Below the pieces are notes generated by a model that did no database searches, was not told where the DNA came from, and worked only from the letters and a program-made list of their open reading frames with translations. Source: Anaerolineae bacterium (GTDB lineage: Bacteria; Chloroflexota; Anaerolineae; Aggregatilineales; Phototrophicaceae). From it: 64,000 bases of DNA. The stretch lies in NCBI GenBank assembly GCA_022843385.1, contig JALHNT010000006.1, forward strand, positions 34,105 to 98,104, given 5' to 3'. This document shows, piece after piece, positions 17,667-25,841 of the stretch. Every line of letters starts with the position of its first letter. Position 1 is the first letter of the stretch. Position numbers and translations under genes: made by a program.

Positions 17667-19277
17667 ATGCCCATCATCCGTTCGCAGATTGACCCCCTCA
17701 GCGACGACTTCCGCAAGAATTACGATCATAACTGCCAGCTCGTGCAGACACTGACGGAACGGCAGGCGAAAGTCCGCGCCGGTGGCAGCGAACGCGCCGT
17801 CAAAAAACATCTGGACGCCGGAAAACTCCTGCCCCGCGAACGGGTGGAACTGCTGCTCGATCCAGGAACCCCCTTCCTTGAACTGAGTACGCTGGCCGCC
17901 TGGGGCATGTACAACGATGAGAGTCCCGGTGCCGGGTCGATCAACGGCATTGGCATCATCAACGGTGTCGAGTGTATGGTGAACGCCAACGAGGCTACCG
18001 TCAAAGGCGGGACGGTCTACCCCATCTCGCTGAAGAAATCGCTGCGGGCGCAGTCCATGGCCGAGGAAAACCGCCTGCCCTGCCTGTATCTGGTCGAGTC
18101 GGGTGGCGCGAATCTGCCGCATCAAGCCGATATCTTCGTGGATGGTGGGCGCGGTTTCGCCAATCAGGCGCGCATGAGTGGGTTGGGCATCCCGCAGATT
18201 TCGCTGGTGTTCGGCAACAGCACCGCTGGCGGGGCTTATATCCCTGGCCTGAGCGATTACACCATATTCGTCCGCAAGCAGGCGTTGGCCTTCCTCGGCG
18301 GGCCGCCGCTGGTGAAGATGGCGACAGGCGAAGAAGTGGACGAAGAAACATTGGGCGGCAGCGACATGCACGCACGTGTTTCCGGTCTGGCAGACTATAT
18401 CGCCGAGAATGATGCTGATGCGGTTCGCATCGGGCGCGACATCGTCGGACGCCTGAACTGGCGCAAGACCATTCGGGCTGATGTGCAAACCCCGCGCCCG
18501 CCGCGTTATGACCCGGATGAACTGCTGGGTATTGTGCCGGTGGATACCATCCGCCAGCCATTGGATATGCGCGAAATCCTGGCGCGCATCGTGGATGACT
18601 CGGAATTGGTGGAGTACAAGCCCGACTACGGCAGCACGCTGATCTGCGGCCACGCCCACATCAACGGCTTTCCGGTGGGCATCCTGGCGAATAATGGCAT
18701 CCTGTTTTCCGAAAGCGCCAACAAAGCCGCGTCGTTCATCCAATTGTGTAACCACTCGCGCACTCCGCTCATCTACCTGCAAAATATCACCGGTTTCATG
18801 GTCGGTCAAAAGTATGAGGCCGGCGGCATCATCAAGGATGGTGCGAAGATGATCAATGCCGTTGCCAACAGCACCGTGCCACAGTTCACCGTGCTGATCG
18901 GCGGAGCTTATGGCGCGGGTTACTATGCCATGTGCGGGCGCGCCTATGACCCGCGACTGCTCTTCGCCTGGCCGACCAGCCGCATCGCCGTCATGGGGTC
19001 GGAGCAGGCTGCCGGGGTGTTGGGGATCATCCAGACCGACGCCGCCCGGCGCAAAGGTGAAGAACCCGACCTCCAGCAGATCGAGCAGATGAAGTTCATG
19101 GTCAAATTCAAGTTCGATGAAGAAAGCGATCCCTACTTCGCCACCGCCCGGCTCTGGGACGATGGCCTGATCGACCCGCGTGACACCCGCATGGCGCTGA
19201 CGGTTGGCCTGTCGATGAGCTACAACCGCGATTGGGTGAGCGAGGGGCAGCCACGTTACGGCGTGTTCCGTATGTAG
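17667..19277 (+). CDS. atuC-like: Acyl-CoA carboxylase carboxyltransferase (beta) subunit, geranyl/methylcrotonyl type
   Basis: About 536 residues with the two crotonase-like halves of biotin-dependent carboxyltransferases. The N-terminal half has ARERVELLLDPGTPFLEL-like sequence and VESGGANLPHQADIF; the C-terminal half has GGAYGAGYYAMCGRAYDP and the AVMGSEQAAGVL loop. These motifs match the beta subunits of methylcrotonyl-CoA and geranyl-CoA carboxylases. It would transfer carboxyl from biotin on the alpha subunit (27837) to an unsaturated acyl-CoA. The presence of AtuA in the cluster favours a geranyl-CoA-like substrate, but leucine catabolism cannot be excluded. MPIIRSQ at 17667 is preferred to 17649, though neither has a clear ribosome-binding site. 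Confidence 0.9.
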   Translation: MPIIRSQIDPLSDDFRKNYDHNCQLVQTLTERQAKVRAGGSERAVKKHLDAGKLLPRERVELLLDPGTPFLELSTLAAWGMYNDESPGAGSINGIGIINGVECMVNANEATVKGGTVYPISLKKSLRAQSMAEENRLPCLYLVESGGANLPHQADIFVDGGRGFANQARMSGLGIPQISLVFGNSTAGGAYIPGLSDYTIFVRKQALAFLGGPPLVKMATGEEVDEETLGGSDMHARVSGLADYIAENDADAVRIGRDIVGRLNWRKTIRADVQTPRPPRYDPDELLGIVPVDTIRQPLDMREILARIVDDSELVEYKPDYGSTLICGHAHINGFPVGILANNGILFSESANKAASFIQLCNHSRTPLIYLQNITGFMVGQKYEAGGIIKDGAKMINAVANSTVPQFTVLIGGAYGAGYYAMCGRAYDPRLLFAWPTSRIAVMGSEQAAGVLGIIQTDAARRKGEEPDLQQIEQMKFMVKFKFDEESDPYFATARLWDDGLIDPRDTRMALTVGLSMSYNRDWVSEGQPRYGVFRM

Positions 19278-19289
19278 AAAGGCTAATCG

Positions 19290-19484
19290 ATGAAATCCCG
19301 CTTGCGAGGCTTTGCCCTCCATTCCCGCACCACTTACCGCGTCATCATTGTTGGCATGATTGTGGTGGCAGTGGCCGCTTTTCTGTTCTCACGGGTGGGC
19401 CAGACCGCCCTGTTGGTCTGCTGCGGCGGACTCATCCTGCTGGCTGTTGTCGGCATCCTGTCGGAGCGCGGAATGCGTCGCTAG
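19290..19484 (+). CDS. Small two-helix membrane protein
   Basis: 64 residues beginning 12 bases after the carboxyltransferase stop, with AAAGG upstream. A basic N terminus is followed by two hydrophobic stretches (about residues 18-34 and 39-57) and a basic end (SERGMRR), giving a helical-hairpin topology with both ends inside. Base composition matches the host. No family recognised; it may be a genuine small gene of the cluster. Confidence 0.55.
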   Translation: MKSRLRGFALHSRTTYRVIIVGMIVVAVAAFLFSRVGQTALLVCCGGLILLAVVGILSERGMRR

Positions 19485-19486
19485 GT

Positions 19487-19500
19487 GTTGGTTGTTGGTT
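19487..19500 (-). repeat. Short heptamer repeat (two AACCAAC units)
   Basis: Two tandem GTTGGTT units directly after a stop codon. It is the reverse-strand version of the 7-bp repeat family seen at 40204, 47698, 49388 and 56780. Confidence 0.6.
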
Positions 19501-19577
19501 AGCCGTTCTTGGGAGTGAGTGACGAGAAGGTTGACGGGTGTATAGTGTAAGAGATCATGGCAACGAAGGAGGCTGGC

Positions 19578-19814
19578 ATGAAGTACGAACGCATCACGCT
19601 TGACCGGCACATCATGGTGGGCAAGCCGGTGATTAAGGGAACGAGGATACCCGTCGAGCAAATTATCCGTGAACTGTCTGACGGGATGACATTCGATGAT
19701 GTACTGGATGCCTATCCGCGTTTGACACCAGACGACATCCGCGCTGCAATCGCCTTCGCCGCTGATGCTGTCCGTCAGCTCTATCCGCCTCAGTTTGAGC
19801 GAAAGGGTTCCTAA
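19578..19814 (+). CDS. DUF433 domain protein (antitoxin-like, VapB family fold)
   Basis: 78 residues with the complete DUF433 pattern: YERITLDRHIMVGKPVIKGT, RIPVEQIIREL, FDDVLDAYPRLTPDDIRAAI. DUF433 proteins carry a small helix-turn-helix and usually act as antitoxins for DUF5615/PIN-like toxins. Here the next gene, one base downstream, is a different protein. The ATG at 19578 is chosen because a perfect AAGGAGG sits five bases upstream; an earlier ATG at 19557 has no such site. It marks the beginning of a 3 kb stretch that separates atuC-like from atuD-like genes. Confidence 0.88.
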   Translation: MKYERITLDRHIMVGKPVIKGTRIPVEQIIRELSDGMTFDDVLDAYPRLTPDDIRAAIAFAADAVRQLYPPQFERKGS

Positions 19815-19815
19815 C

Positions 19816-20343
19816 ATGCCCTACGTGGCCGTCAACCTGTCTGAGAAGATCGAGATGAGCCAGTTCGACACCGAGGCCGAAGCGCGTGCCTTCTGCCGCA
19901 AGCGCTACTATCCCTACCACATCATCTTTGAAGGCACCATCAGCGATGCCGTCGAGGACAAAGTGACCACGCCCGTCGCCATTTACGCGCTGGGTCAGGC
20001 GTTTAACTGTACGCCATTGACGGGCAAGGATGTCCCCTACCAAACCTACCGTGTGATCGAGGAACGGCTGCCGAAAGCTGAGGGCTTCGAGGCCATCATC
20101 ATCAACTTGGAAGACCGGGTCAACTGGCATGAACACCGCGAGCGCATCGACACAGCGTTTGATCGCGGCGTTCAACTGCTGTGGATCATCTACGCCGACA
20201 GTATGCACATCGAAGTCGGCACCGCAGCCAACCGACGCGAGCGCCACCTCCCCGGCCCCGACAGCATCGTTGACGGCGGCGATGTCGTCCCCGGTTATTC
20301 CATTCGCGTCCGCGACCTGTTCCGCGAGGTGGAGGTGGAGTGA
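19816..20343 (+). CDS. Uma2-like protein coupled to DUF433
   Basis: About 175 residues. The second half (RIDTAFDRGVQLLWIIYADS, then DGGDVVPGYSIRVRDLF) resembles the C terminus of Uma2/DUF820 proteins (restriction-endonuclease-like fold), where a Gv..vW strand and a dvlPGf...ld.lf end are typical. The N-terminal half does not show the expected Uma2 Glu/PD motifs clearly, so activity is uncertain. The ATG follows the DUF433 stop by one base, so the two are translationally coupled, possibly as an unusual toxin-antitoxin-like pair. No signal peptide. Confidence 0.5.
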   Translation: MPYVAVNLSEKIEMSQFDTEAEARAFCRKRYYPYHIIFEGTISDAVEDKVTTPVAIYALGQAFNCTPLTGKDVPYQTYRVIEERLPKAEGFEAIIINLEDRVNWHEHRERIDTAFDRGVQLLWIIYADSMHIEVGTAANRRERHLPGPDSIVDGGDVVPGYSIRVRDLFREVEVE

Positions 20344-20344
20344 G

Positions 20345-20473
20345 ATGAGCAACACTCATCACGACTATGACAATGTTGACCTCGAAACCGTGTGGCGAGT
20401 AGTTGTCAACCAATTGCCTATTTTGAGGCAACAAATCAAAACTCTGATCAAGCAACTGGACGAAATACAATGA
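20345..20473 (+). CDS. Very small hypothetical protein
   Basis: 42 residues starting one base after the previous stop, with GGAGGTGGAG in range as ribosome-binding site. The sequence is acidic at the start and helical later (VWRVVVNQLPILRQQ). It is AT-richer than its neighbours. No family recognised; called mainly from its tight coupling. Confidence 0.4.
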   Translation: MSNTHHDYDNVDLETVWRVVVNQLPILRQQIKTLIKQLDEIQ

Positions 20474-20498
20474 TGCGATCAGTCCCAACGGAGCAAGT

Positions 20499-21749
20499 GT
20501 GCTGATGTTTAGAGCATTAGGTTTACAGCTTAAGCATCCCAAAGCCGTCGAATTTCACCAAAAAGGTGAGCAAGCGCTCAACCATTGTCAATTTGATGAG
20601 GCATTGGATCTATTTGCCAAAGCCATCGCTGAATATCCAGAATTTAGCACTGCTTTCAGCAATCGCGGGATAGTCTATGTTCTGAACGAAGAATGGGACA
20701 AGGCCATCGAACAGGCAAACATCGCACTAAGCCTCGACAGTAAGTTGCCTCATGCTTATGCGACTCGATCTATGGCGTATGCCGGCAAAAAAGAATATGA
20801 CCTTGCTGTTGCGGATGCCAACGAGTCGACACGATTGGATCCCCGCTATGCCTTTGGGCATCTGGCGCGCGGGAGAGTCTTCTATTGCAATCGACAATTC
20901 GATGATGCCATTGCATCATTTACACGCGCGATAAGCATCAATCCGAAGGCAGCCATCTTCCATTATGAAAAAGCCAATGCATTGTTGGCAAAACAACGTT
21001 TTCAGGATGCTGTCGAAAGCTACAAAGCTGCGATCTCACTTGCGCCCGATTTTCTGACAGCATACGTGAACTTGAGCCTGTGCTACGGAGCTTTGGGCAA
21101 ATTAAAGGAAGCGCTTGCAGCTTCAAACACACTCATCAAACTCGCTCCAAACCGGATAAGTGGCTATCTTTCGCGTTCAACGCTTTACATAATGACTGGT
21201 AATGTGGAAAGCGCAGTAACTGATGTGGAGAAAGCTGCGGAACTCGATCCGCAATCCGCAACAATCCAACAAACACTCGGGTATTACTATGGCATTCAAC
21301 AAAGATGGGATGATGCCTTCGCCCGATACAGCCGATGCCTGGAAATCGACCCCCAGAATACGATGGCACTTGCCAATCGTGGCACCGTTCAAGCGATCCG
21401 AGGGAATTTAGCCGAGGCGCTGGCCGATTATGAGCAGGCTGTTGCCCTTCAACCGAACGAGGCGGACTGCCTCGGAAACCGAGGTCACATCTACTATCTG
21501 CTGGGTCGATACGAAGAAGCCTTAAGCGATTTTGAGAAATCCATTGAGATCAACACCAATTACAAATTCGGCATTGCTGGCCGGGCAATAACGCTCGACA
21601 AGTTAGGCCATACTTACGAGGCGGTTGTTGGGTGGCAGAAGTTGCTGGCATACGATGGAGGATTTATGGAACCGGAACGAATTCAAAACGAACATCGCTG
21701 CGCCCCGGCATTCACTGAAGCAGCTCGGATACTGATTTCAAAATTGTGA
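20499..21749 (+). CDS. TPR repeat protein
   Basis: 416 residues with about eleven consecutive tetratricopeptide repeats. Examples are GEQALNHCQFDEALDLFAKA, AFSNRGIVYVLNEEWDKAIE and LGNRGHIYYLLGRYEEALSD. No signal peptide or extra catalytic domain. The start is GTG at 20499 with GGAG five bases away; an ATG at 20505 is also possible. It is AT-richer than the flanking atu genes, like the next gene, which suggests both arrived together. Probable protein-interaction scaffold, partner unknown. Confidence 0.8.
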   Translation: MLMFRALGLQLKHPKAVEFHQKGEQALNHCQFDEALDLFAKAIAEYPEFSTAFSNRGIVYVLNEEWDKAIEQANIALSLDSKLPHAYATRSMAYAGKKEYDLAVADANESTRLDPRYAFGHLARGRVFYCNRQFDDAIASFTRAISINPKAAIFHYEKANALLAKQRFQDAVESYKAAISLAPDFLTAYVNLSLCYGALGKLKEALAASNTLIKLAPNRISGYLSRSTLYIMTGNVESAVTDVEKAAELDPQSATIQQTLGYYYGIQQRWDDAFARYSRCLEIDPQNTMALANRGTVQAIRGNLAEALADYEQAVALQPNEADCLGNRGHIYYLLGRYEEALSDFEKSIEINTNYKFGIAGRAITLDKLGHTYEAVVGWQKLLAYDGGFMEPERIQNEHRCAPAFTEAARILISKL

Positions 21750-21839
21750 GTTCAATACAGCAACAGATCCCAATTCCCGAAAGGTCATTAAACCTAGAAT
21801 CTGATAAATCAAAGAGGTACTGCGGGAAGCAATTGAGCG

Positions 21840-22502
21840 ATGAAGGATGACCAGCTAGATATGGATAACTTCGATGAAATGCTGTCTCAAGATGACCAGC
21901 AGCGGTGGCTGGAAGATCATAAGGTGTTTGGATCAGGCGGGCCGCGAAAAGATGATTTAGCCCTGCGGCTACAATTTGGCCGACAGTTCGGCAAAATGAA
22001 AACCTATACGATCTATCCAATCATCAAGCTCATCCTGAGAGACTACATCCAGAAATGCATACCCCTGTACGTGGGAACTGAGCAGACATTCTGGAGCATT
22101 AGCTGTTTGCCGAATACAACCAGTCCCGAATGGCCCAGGCTGGCCTGCATCAGCATGTACTTTTTCGAGGCATTTGTTGTCGGTCACTACCGCGATGAGC
22201 CAGATCGCATGTGGGGATTTGTCAATGTATCACGCACACGATTTCAGGATTTCTACCCCGACCTTGATGTACTGACCGATGACTTTGATGAGGTCGAGTT
22301 GCGCTCAGATGCTAACTACAAGGTTTGTAAAGGCGACTGCCTGCAAATCCGGACTGACTCGCCTTATGCACTGGCACGACTGCTGGACAACCAAGCCGTC
22401 CTCGCTGCTGCGCGACAATTGAATCTCCAGGTTATGCGGCAGGGACGCAATCCTTACGCCAAGTATCATTGTTTTGACCTTGCTGATTTATTGGTTGAAT
22501 AG
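21840..22502 (+). CDS. Hypothetical protein
   Basis: 220 residues, no recognised domain. The N terminus is acidic (DMDNFDEMLSQDDQQRW). The middle is aromatic-rich (YIQKCIPLYVGTEQTFWSIS) and the end carries KYHCFDLADLL. No membrane segment or signal peptide. Base composition is nearer to the TPR gene upstream than to the atu genes. It ends 20 bases before the acyl-CoA dehydrogenase, filling the interval exactly. Confidence 0.6.
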   Translation: MKDDQLDMDNFDEMLSQDDQQRWLEDHKVFGSGGPRKDDLALRLQFGRQFGKMKTYTIYPIIKLILRDYIQKCIPLYVGTEQTFWSISCLPNTTSPEWPRLACISMYFFEAFVVGHYRDEPDRMWGFVNVSRTRFQDFYPDLDVLTDDFDEVELRSDANYKVCKGDCLQIRTDSPYALARLLDNQAVLAAARQLNLQVMRQGRNPYAKYHCFDLADLLVE

Positions 22503-22522
22503 TTCGATAAGGAAATCTCACC

Positions 22523-23740
22523 ATGCTTACCCAACACCCGACTATTACCCCGACCTTCGCAGCCACGCCGTTCACCGAGGAACACGAGATGTTCCGCAAG
22601 AGTGTGCGGAATTTTGTCGAGAAGGAACTGAACCCGTATATCGATGAATGGGAGGCCAAAGGCGCGTGGCCGGCGCATGAGGTGCTGAAGAAGATGGGGC
22701 AGCTCGGCTTCCTGGGGCTGAATTACAGCGAAAATGTGGGCGGAGCCAACGCCGACATCTGGTTCACGGTGGTGCTGGCGGAAGAACTGGGGCGCTGCCA
22801 CGCTGCCGGTGTGCCAATGGGCATCATGGTGCATACCGATATGTGTACGCCGGCGCTGGCGAAATATGGCAGCGACGAACTCAAGCAGCGCTTCCTCGCC
22901 CCGGCCATTCGCGGCGAGATGGTCGGCTGCATCGCCGTCACCGAGCCGGGAGCGGGCAGCGACGTGGCTGGGATCATCACCCGCGCCGAAGTAGATGGCG
23001 ATGATTACCTCATCAACGGGGCCAAGATGTATATCACCAACGGCACCCAGGCCGATTGGGTCTGTCTGCTGGTGCGCACCACCCCCGGACGCAGCTACCG
23101 GGGCATGTCGCTGATTATGGTGCCGACCAACACGCCGGGCTTCAGCGTCAGCCGCAAGCTCGATAAGCTGGGCAACTGGTCGAGCGATACCGCCGTGCTG
23201 TCCTTCGAGAATGTGCGTGTGCCACAAACCAACCGCATCGGTGCCGAGGGCATGGGCTTCTACATGCAGATGGAGCAGTTCCAGGTTGAACGGCTGGTCG
23301 GTGCGCTCTCGGCCACCACCGGCATGGAAATGATGGTGCGCGAGACGATGCACTACTGCACCGAGCGTGAAACCTTCGGCCAACCGCTGATCCATAACCA
23401 GTGGATTCAATTCAAGCTGGTCGAGCTGCTGACCGAAATCGAGGCGCTGCGGCATCTGAATTATCACTGCGCCGCCATGATGCAGGCGCAGATGTCGCCG
23501 GAGGAGATCACCAAGATCGCCTCGATGTGCAAGCTCAAGGCCGGGCGGCTGGCGCGAGAAGTCGGCGATGTCTGTCTGCAATTCTACGGCGGCATGGGTT
23601 ATATGAACGAAACCCGCGTCAGCCGCTACTACCGCGACGCCCGCCTGCTCTCGATTGGCGGCGGTGCCGACGAGGTGATGATGGGGATCATCGCCAAACT
23701 GGAGGGGATGATGCCCAGCCGCAAGAAGGTGGAAGGGTAG
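22523..23740 (+). CDS. atuD-like: Acyl-CoA dehydrogenase (AtuD / isovaleryl-type)
   Basis: 405 residues with the full acyl-CoA dehydrogenase layout: helical N-domain, the beta domain with IAVTEPGAGSDVAGI, and the C-terminal four-helix bundle ending FYGGMGYMNETRVSRYYRD. The MCAD catalytic Glu position (.YEGT) is Gly here (IGGGADEVM). A Glu at about residue 256 in FQVERLVGAL sits where isovaleryl-CoA and long-chain enzymes carry their catalytic base, so a branched substrate fits. It would oxidise a citronellyl- or isovaleryl-like thioester to the 2,3-enoyl-CoA using FAD and the electron-transfer flavoprotein. An AAGGAAA site precedes the ATG. Confidence 0.9.
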   Translation: MLTQHPTITPTFAATPFTEEHEMFRKSVRNFVEKELNPYIDEWEAKGAWPAHEVLKKMGQLGFLGLNYSENVGGANADIWFTVVLAEELGRCHAAGVPMGIMVHTDMCTPALAKYGSDELKQRFLAPAIRGEMVGCIAVTEPGAGSDVAGIITRAEVDGDDYLINGAKMYITNGTQADWVCLLVRTTPGRSYRGMSLIMVPTNTPGFSVSRKLDKLGNWSSDTAVLSFENVRVPQTNRIGAEGMGFYMQMEQFQVERLVGALSATTGMEMMVRETMHYCTERETFGQPLIHNQWIQFKLVELLTEIEALRHLNYHCAAMMQAQMSPEEITKIASMCKLKAGRLAREVGDVCLQFYGGMGYMNETRVSRYYRDARLLSIGGGADEVMMGIIAKLEGMMPSRKKVEG

Positions 23741-23775
23741 AGGAGCAGTCAGCAAGATTTCCCAGGAAATGATAT

Positions 23776-23791
23776 GAGGGTTTAAACCCTC
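23776..23791. promoter_or_regulatory. 16-bp perfect palindrome between atuD-like and atuA-like genes
   Basis: GAGGGTTTAAACCCTC is a perfect palindrome without a loop, in the 80-base spacer before AtuA. It is more like a protein-binding site than a terminator, as no T run follows. Confidence 0.4.
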
Positions 23792-23820
23792 GGCGTCCAG
23801 CGAGCGAAAGGCAGGGCAAC

Positions 23821-25188
23821 ATGACCTATCGGATTGGTTCGGCGCAGGGATTTTATGGCGATGATGTGACGCGGGCGCTGCCGATGATCGAAGGCGGCCA
23901 AGTGGATATTGTGTGTTTCGAAGCGCTCTCGGAACTGACGCTGGCGATTCTGCAAAAGGACAAACTGGCAAACCCCAAACGCGGCTACACCTTCGATGTC
24001 AAGATCATCGCCGAGAAGATTCTGCCCCACGCCTTCGCCCGGAAAATCCCGCTCATCACCAACGGCGGCGGCCTCAATCCCCAGGGTGCAGCCGAGATGG
24101 TCAAAGATACGGCGGCGCGGCTGGGGCTGCATGGGCTGAAGATCGCCACCGTCACCGGTGATGATGTGCTGGGGCGGCTGGGGGAATTGCAAGGGGCGGG
24201 CGAGGCGCTGGCGAATCTGGAAACTGGCGAGGCGCTGGCCGCCAGCAGCAACCAGAACTTCATCACCGCCAACGTCTACCTGGGGGCGCAGCCGATTGTC
24301 GAGGCGCTGCGGAACGGCGCGGATATGGTCATCACCGGGCGCGTCGCTGACCCGTGTCTGTTTCTAGCGACGCTCATCGCCCATTATGACTGGAGCTGGG
24401 ATGATTGGGATAAGCTGGCGAGCGGCATCGTCGCCGGCCATCTGCTGGAATGCACCGGTCAGGTGGTGGGCGGCAACAGTCTGGCGCGCATCCATGAGAC
24501 CGACGCCGCCACCCTGCCCTACCTGGGTTATCCGATTGCCCATGTCGAAGCCGACGGCTCGTTCATCCTGACCAAAACCGCCAACACCCCCGGCTGTGTG
24601 ACGCTGGAGACGGTCAAGGAACAGCTCCTCTATGAAATTCATGACCCGGCCCATTACATCACACCCGATGTCGTCGCCGATTTGACCACGCTGCGCCTGG
24701 AGGCCGTCGCGCCCGATCAGGTGCGGGTGAGCGGAGTCACTGGCCGGCCGCGCACCCCGACGCTCAAGCTCAACCTGGGGCGGCTGGAAGGCTTCAGCCG
24801 CGAGTTGATTTTCACCATCGGCTGGCCGGAAGCCTGGCGCAAAGTCGAGCAGATGAAGACCATGCTCAACCAGTTCTTTCAGCGCAATCCGGCGGTGGAA
24901 CGGGTGGATTACAGCTACCTGGGACTGAACAGCCTGTATGGCTCCGTCGCGCCGCTGCCCGATGACCCGTTGGAGGTGCTGGTGCGGGTGATGTTCACCG
25001 CGCCGGATCAGGATACCCTCAAGAATGTGGTGCGCCAGATTCTCACCACCGGCCTGAGTGGGCCAGCCGGTATGAGCGTCAGCGGCACGACCGTTGGCGG
25101 CGAACCACGCTACGTCATCGGACTGTGGCCGACCCTCGTCCGCCGCGAACTTATCCAGCCAATGGTGGAATATGTGGAGGTCACATGA
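23821..25188 (+). CDS. atuA-like: Acyclic terpene utilisation AtuA family protein (DUF1446)
   Basis: 455 residues starting YRIGSAQGFYGDDVTRALPM, the characteristic opening of AtuA/DUF1446 proteins. VDIVCFEALSELTLAIL, TNGGGLNPQGAAEMV, VITGRVADPCLFLATLI and GQVVGGNSLARIHE-like segments follow. AtuA is needed for growth on citronellol/geraniol in Pseudomonas, but its exact reaction is unsettled. Its stop codon overlaps the ATG of a now truncated copy of the small AtuA-like gene (ATGA at 25185-25188). The intact copy lies 625 bases further on, past an inserted gene. Confidence 0.9.
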   Translation: MTYRIGSAQGFYGDDVTRALPMIEGGQVDIVCFEALSELTLAILQKDKLANPKRGYTFDVKIIAEKILPHAFARKIPLITNGGGLNPQGAAEMVKDTAARLGLHGLKIATVTGDDVLGRLGELQGAGEALANLETGEALAASSNQNFITANVYLGAQPIVEALRNGADMVITGRVADPCLFLATLIAHYDWSWDDWDKLASGIVAGHLLECTGQVVGGNSLARIHETDAATLPYLGYPIAHVEADGSFILTKTANTPGCVTLETVKEQLLYEIHDPAHYITPDVVADLTTLRLEAVAPDQVRVSGVTGRPRTPTLKLNLGRLEGFSRELIFTIGWPEAWRKVEQMKTMLNQFFQRNPAVERVDYSYLGLNSLYGSVAPLPDDPLEVLVRVMFTAPDQDTLKNVVRQILTTGLSGPAGMSVSGTTVGGEPRYVIGLWPTLVRRELIQPMVEYVEVT

Positions 25189-25216
25189 CCAAACGACTTT
25201 ATGACCTGGCCTACGG
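25176..25216 (+). repeat. Upstream copy of a 41-bp direct repeat flanking an inserted gene
   Basis: It covers the GGAGGTC ribosome-binding site and the first ten to eleven codons of the AtuA-like small gene. It is repeated at 25801-25841 with 4 mismatches in 41 bases. The three differences within codons are all silent. Confidence 0.85.
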
Positions 25217-25244
25217 ACCGAAATCAAGTTTACACATGAGTTGA
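25185..25244 (+). pseudogene. Truncated 5' end of the AtuA-like small protein gene
   Basis: The first eleven codons (MTKRLYDLAYG) are the same as in the intact gene at 25810. The frame then runs into unrelated sequence and stops after eight more codons. It keeps the ATGA overlap with atuA, so it marks the original position of the gene before the 625-base insertion. Confidence 0.85.
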
Positions 25245-25249
25245 GGAAA

Positions 25250-25801
25250 ATGACCCAATCAGATGGAGTTTTCTTGTTTGACGAAAGCAATCGTGCATTC
25301 GTGAATGGCGATTCGCCTTACATTGGTGATTTAGCACCTCTCAGACGCACATTGAGGTGGGCAAAGAGCAACAGAGGAATGTGGTTGGCATGTCTTCTGG
25401 GCACGAGCATAGGACTGATGTTTATCTATCTGATGGGTAGAGATCTCGATCTCGATCCGGTAATAGAAGTAGTTGCCATTACATACCCAGCAGTGATTTT
25501 TGTGGGAGTGGTTGTTCTAAAACAATATTACGTCAATCGCGTCGCAAACTCTGGGGTAGTAGTTGAAGCGACCATTGTTACTTACGAGTCAAAGTCTATT
25601 CGCCTTAATGGAGCATACAGGAAGCCGACGCCCACAACAGTTGCACACTTCAACTTTTCATCACCCCAGGGACAACAAATTACAGGAACAGCAATTGTCA
25701 GTATTAATCAATCAACACTGCTGGATGGGAGACCCATTCCACCAGAGGGAACCAAGATCGCCCTGTCATACGTGAATGATCGAAAGTATTTTGTCCTCTA
25801 G
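25250..25801 (+). CDS. Inserted DUF3592-like membrane protein
   Basis: 183 residues. Two hydrophobic segments (about residues 45-65 and 72-92) are followed by a small beta-rich domain (VVVEATIVTYES, then VAHFNFSSPQGQQITGTAIV). This resembles DUF3592 proteins, whose function is unknown. The gene is clearly AT-richer than the atu genes on both sides and lies exactly between the two copies of the 41-bp repeat. Its TAG stop is directly followed by the regenerated ribosome-binding site GGAGGT of the next gene. A TTG start at 25241 is possible. It appears to be a recent arrival unrelated to acyl-CoA catabolism. Confidence 0.65.
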   Translation: MTQSDGVFLFDESNRAFVNGDSPYIGDLAPLRRTLRWAKSNRGMWLACLLGTSIGLMFIYLMGRDLDLDPVIEVVAITYPAVIFVGVVVLKQYYVNRVANSGVVVEATIVTYESKSIRLNGAYRKPTPTTVAHFNFSSPQGQQITGTAIVSINQSTLLDGRPIPPEGTKIALSYVNDRKYFVL

Positions 25802-25841
25802 GAGGTCTCATGACCAAACGACTCTACGACCTAGCCTACGG
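25801..25841 (+). repeat. Downstream copy of the 41-bp direct repeat
   Basis: It contains the working ribosome-binding site and start of the intact AtuA-like small gene; see 25176-25216. Confidence 0.85.

Noticed and set aside
17571..19322. 583-codon minus-strand open frame opposite the carboxyltransferase
   Set aside because: Same reason: the plus strand carries clear carboxyltransferase motifs, and the minus frame has no recognisable domain.
22466..23971. 501-codon minus-strand open frame opposite the acyl-CoA dehydrogenase
   Set aside because: His/Gln-rich low-information translation, no start context; antisense shadow of a clear gene.
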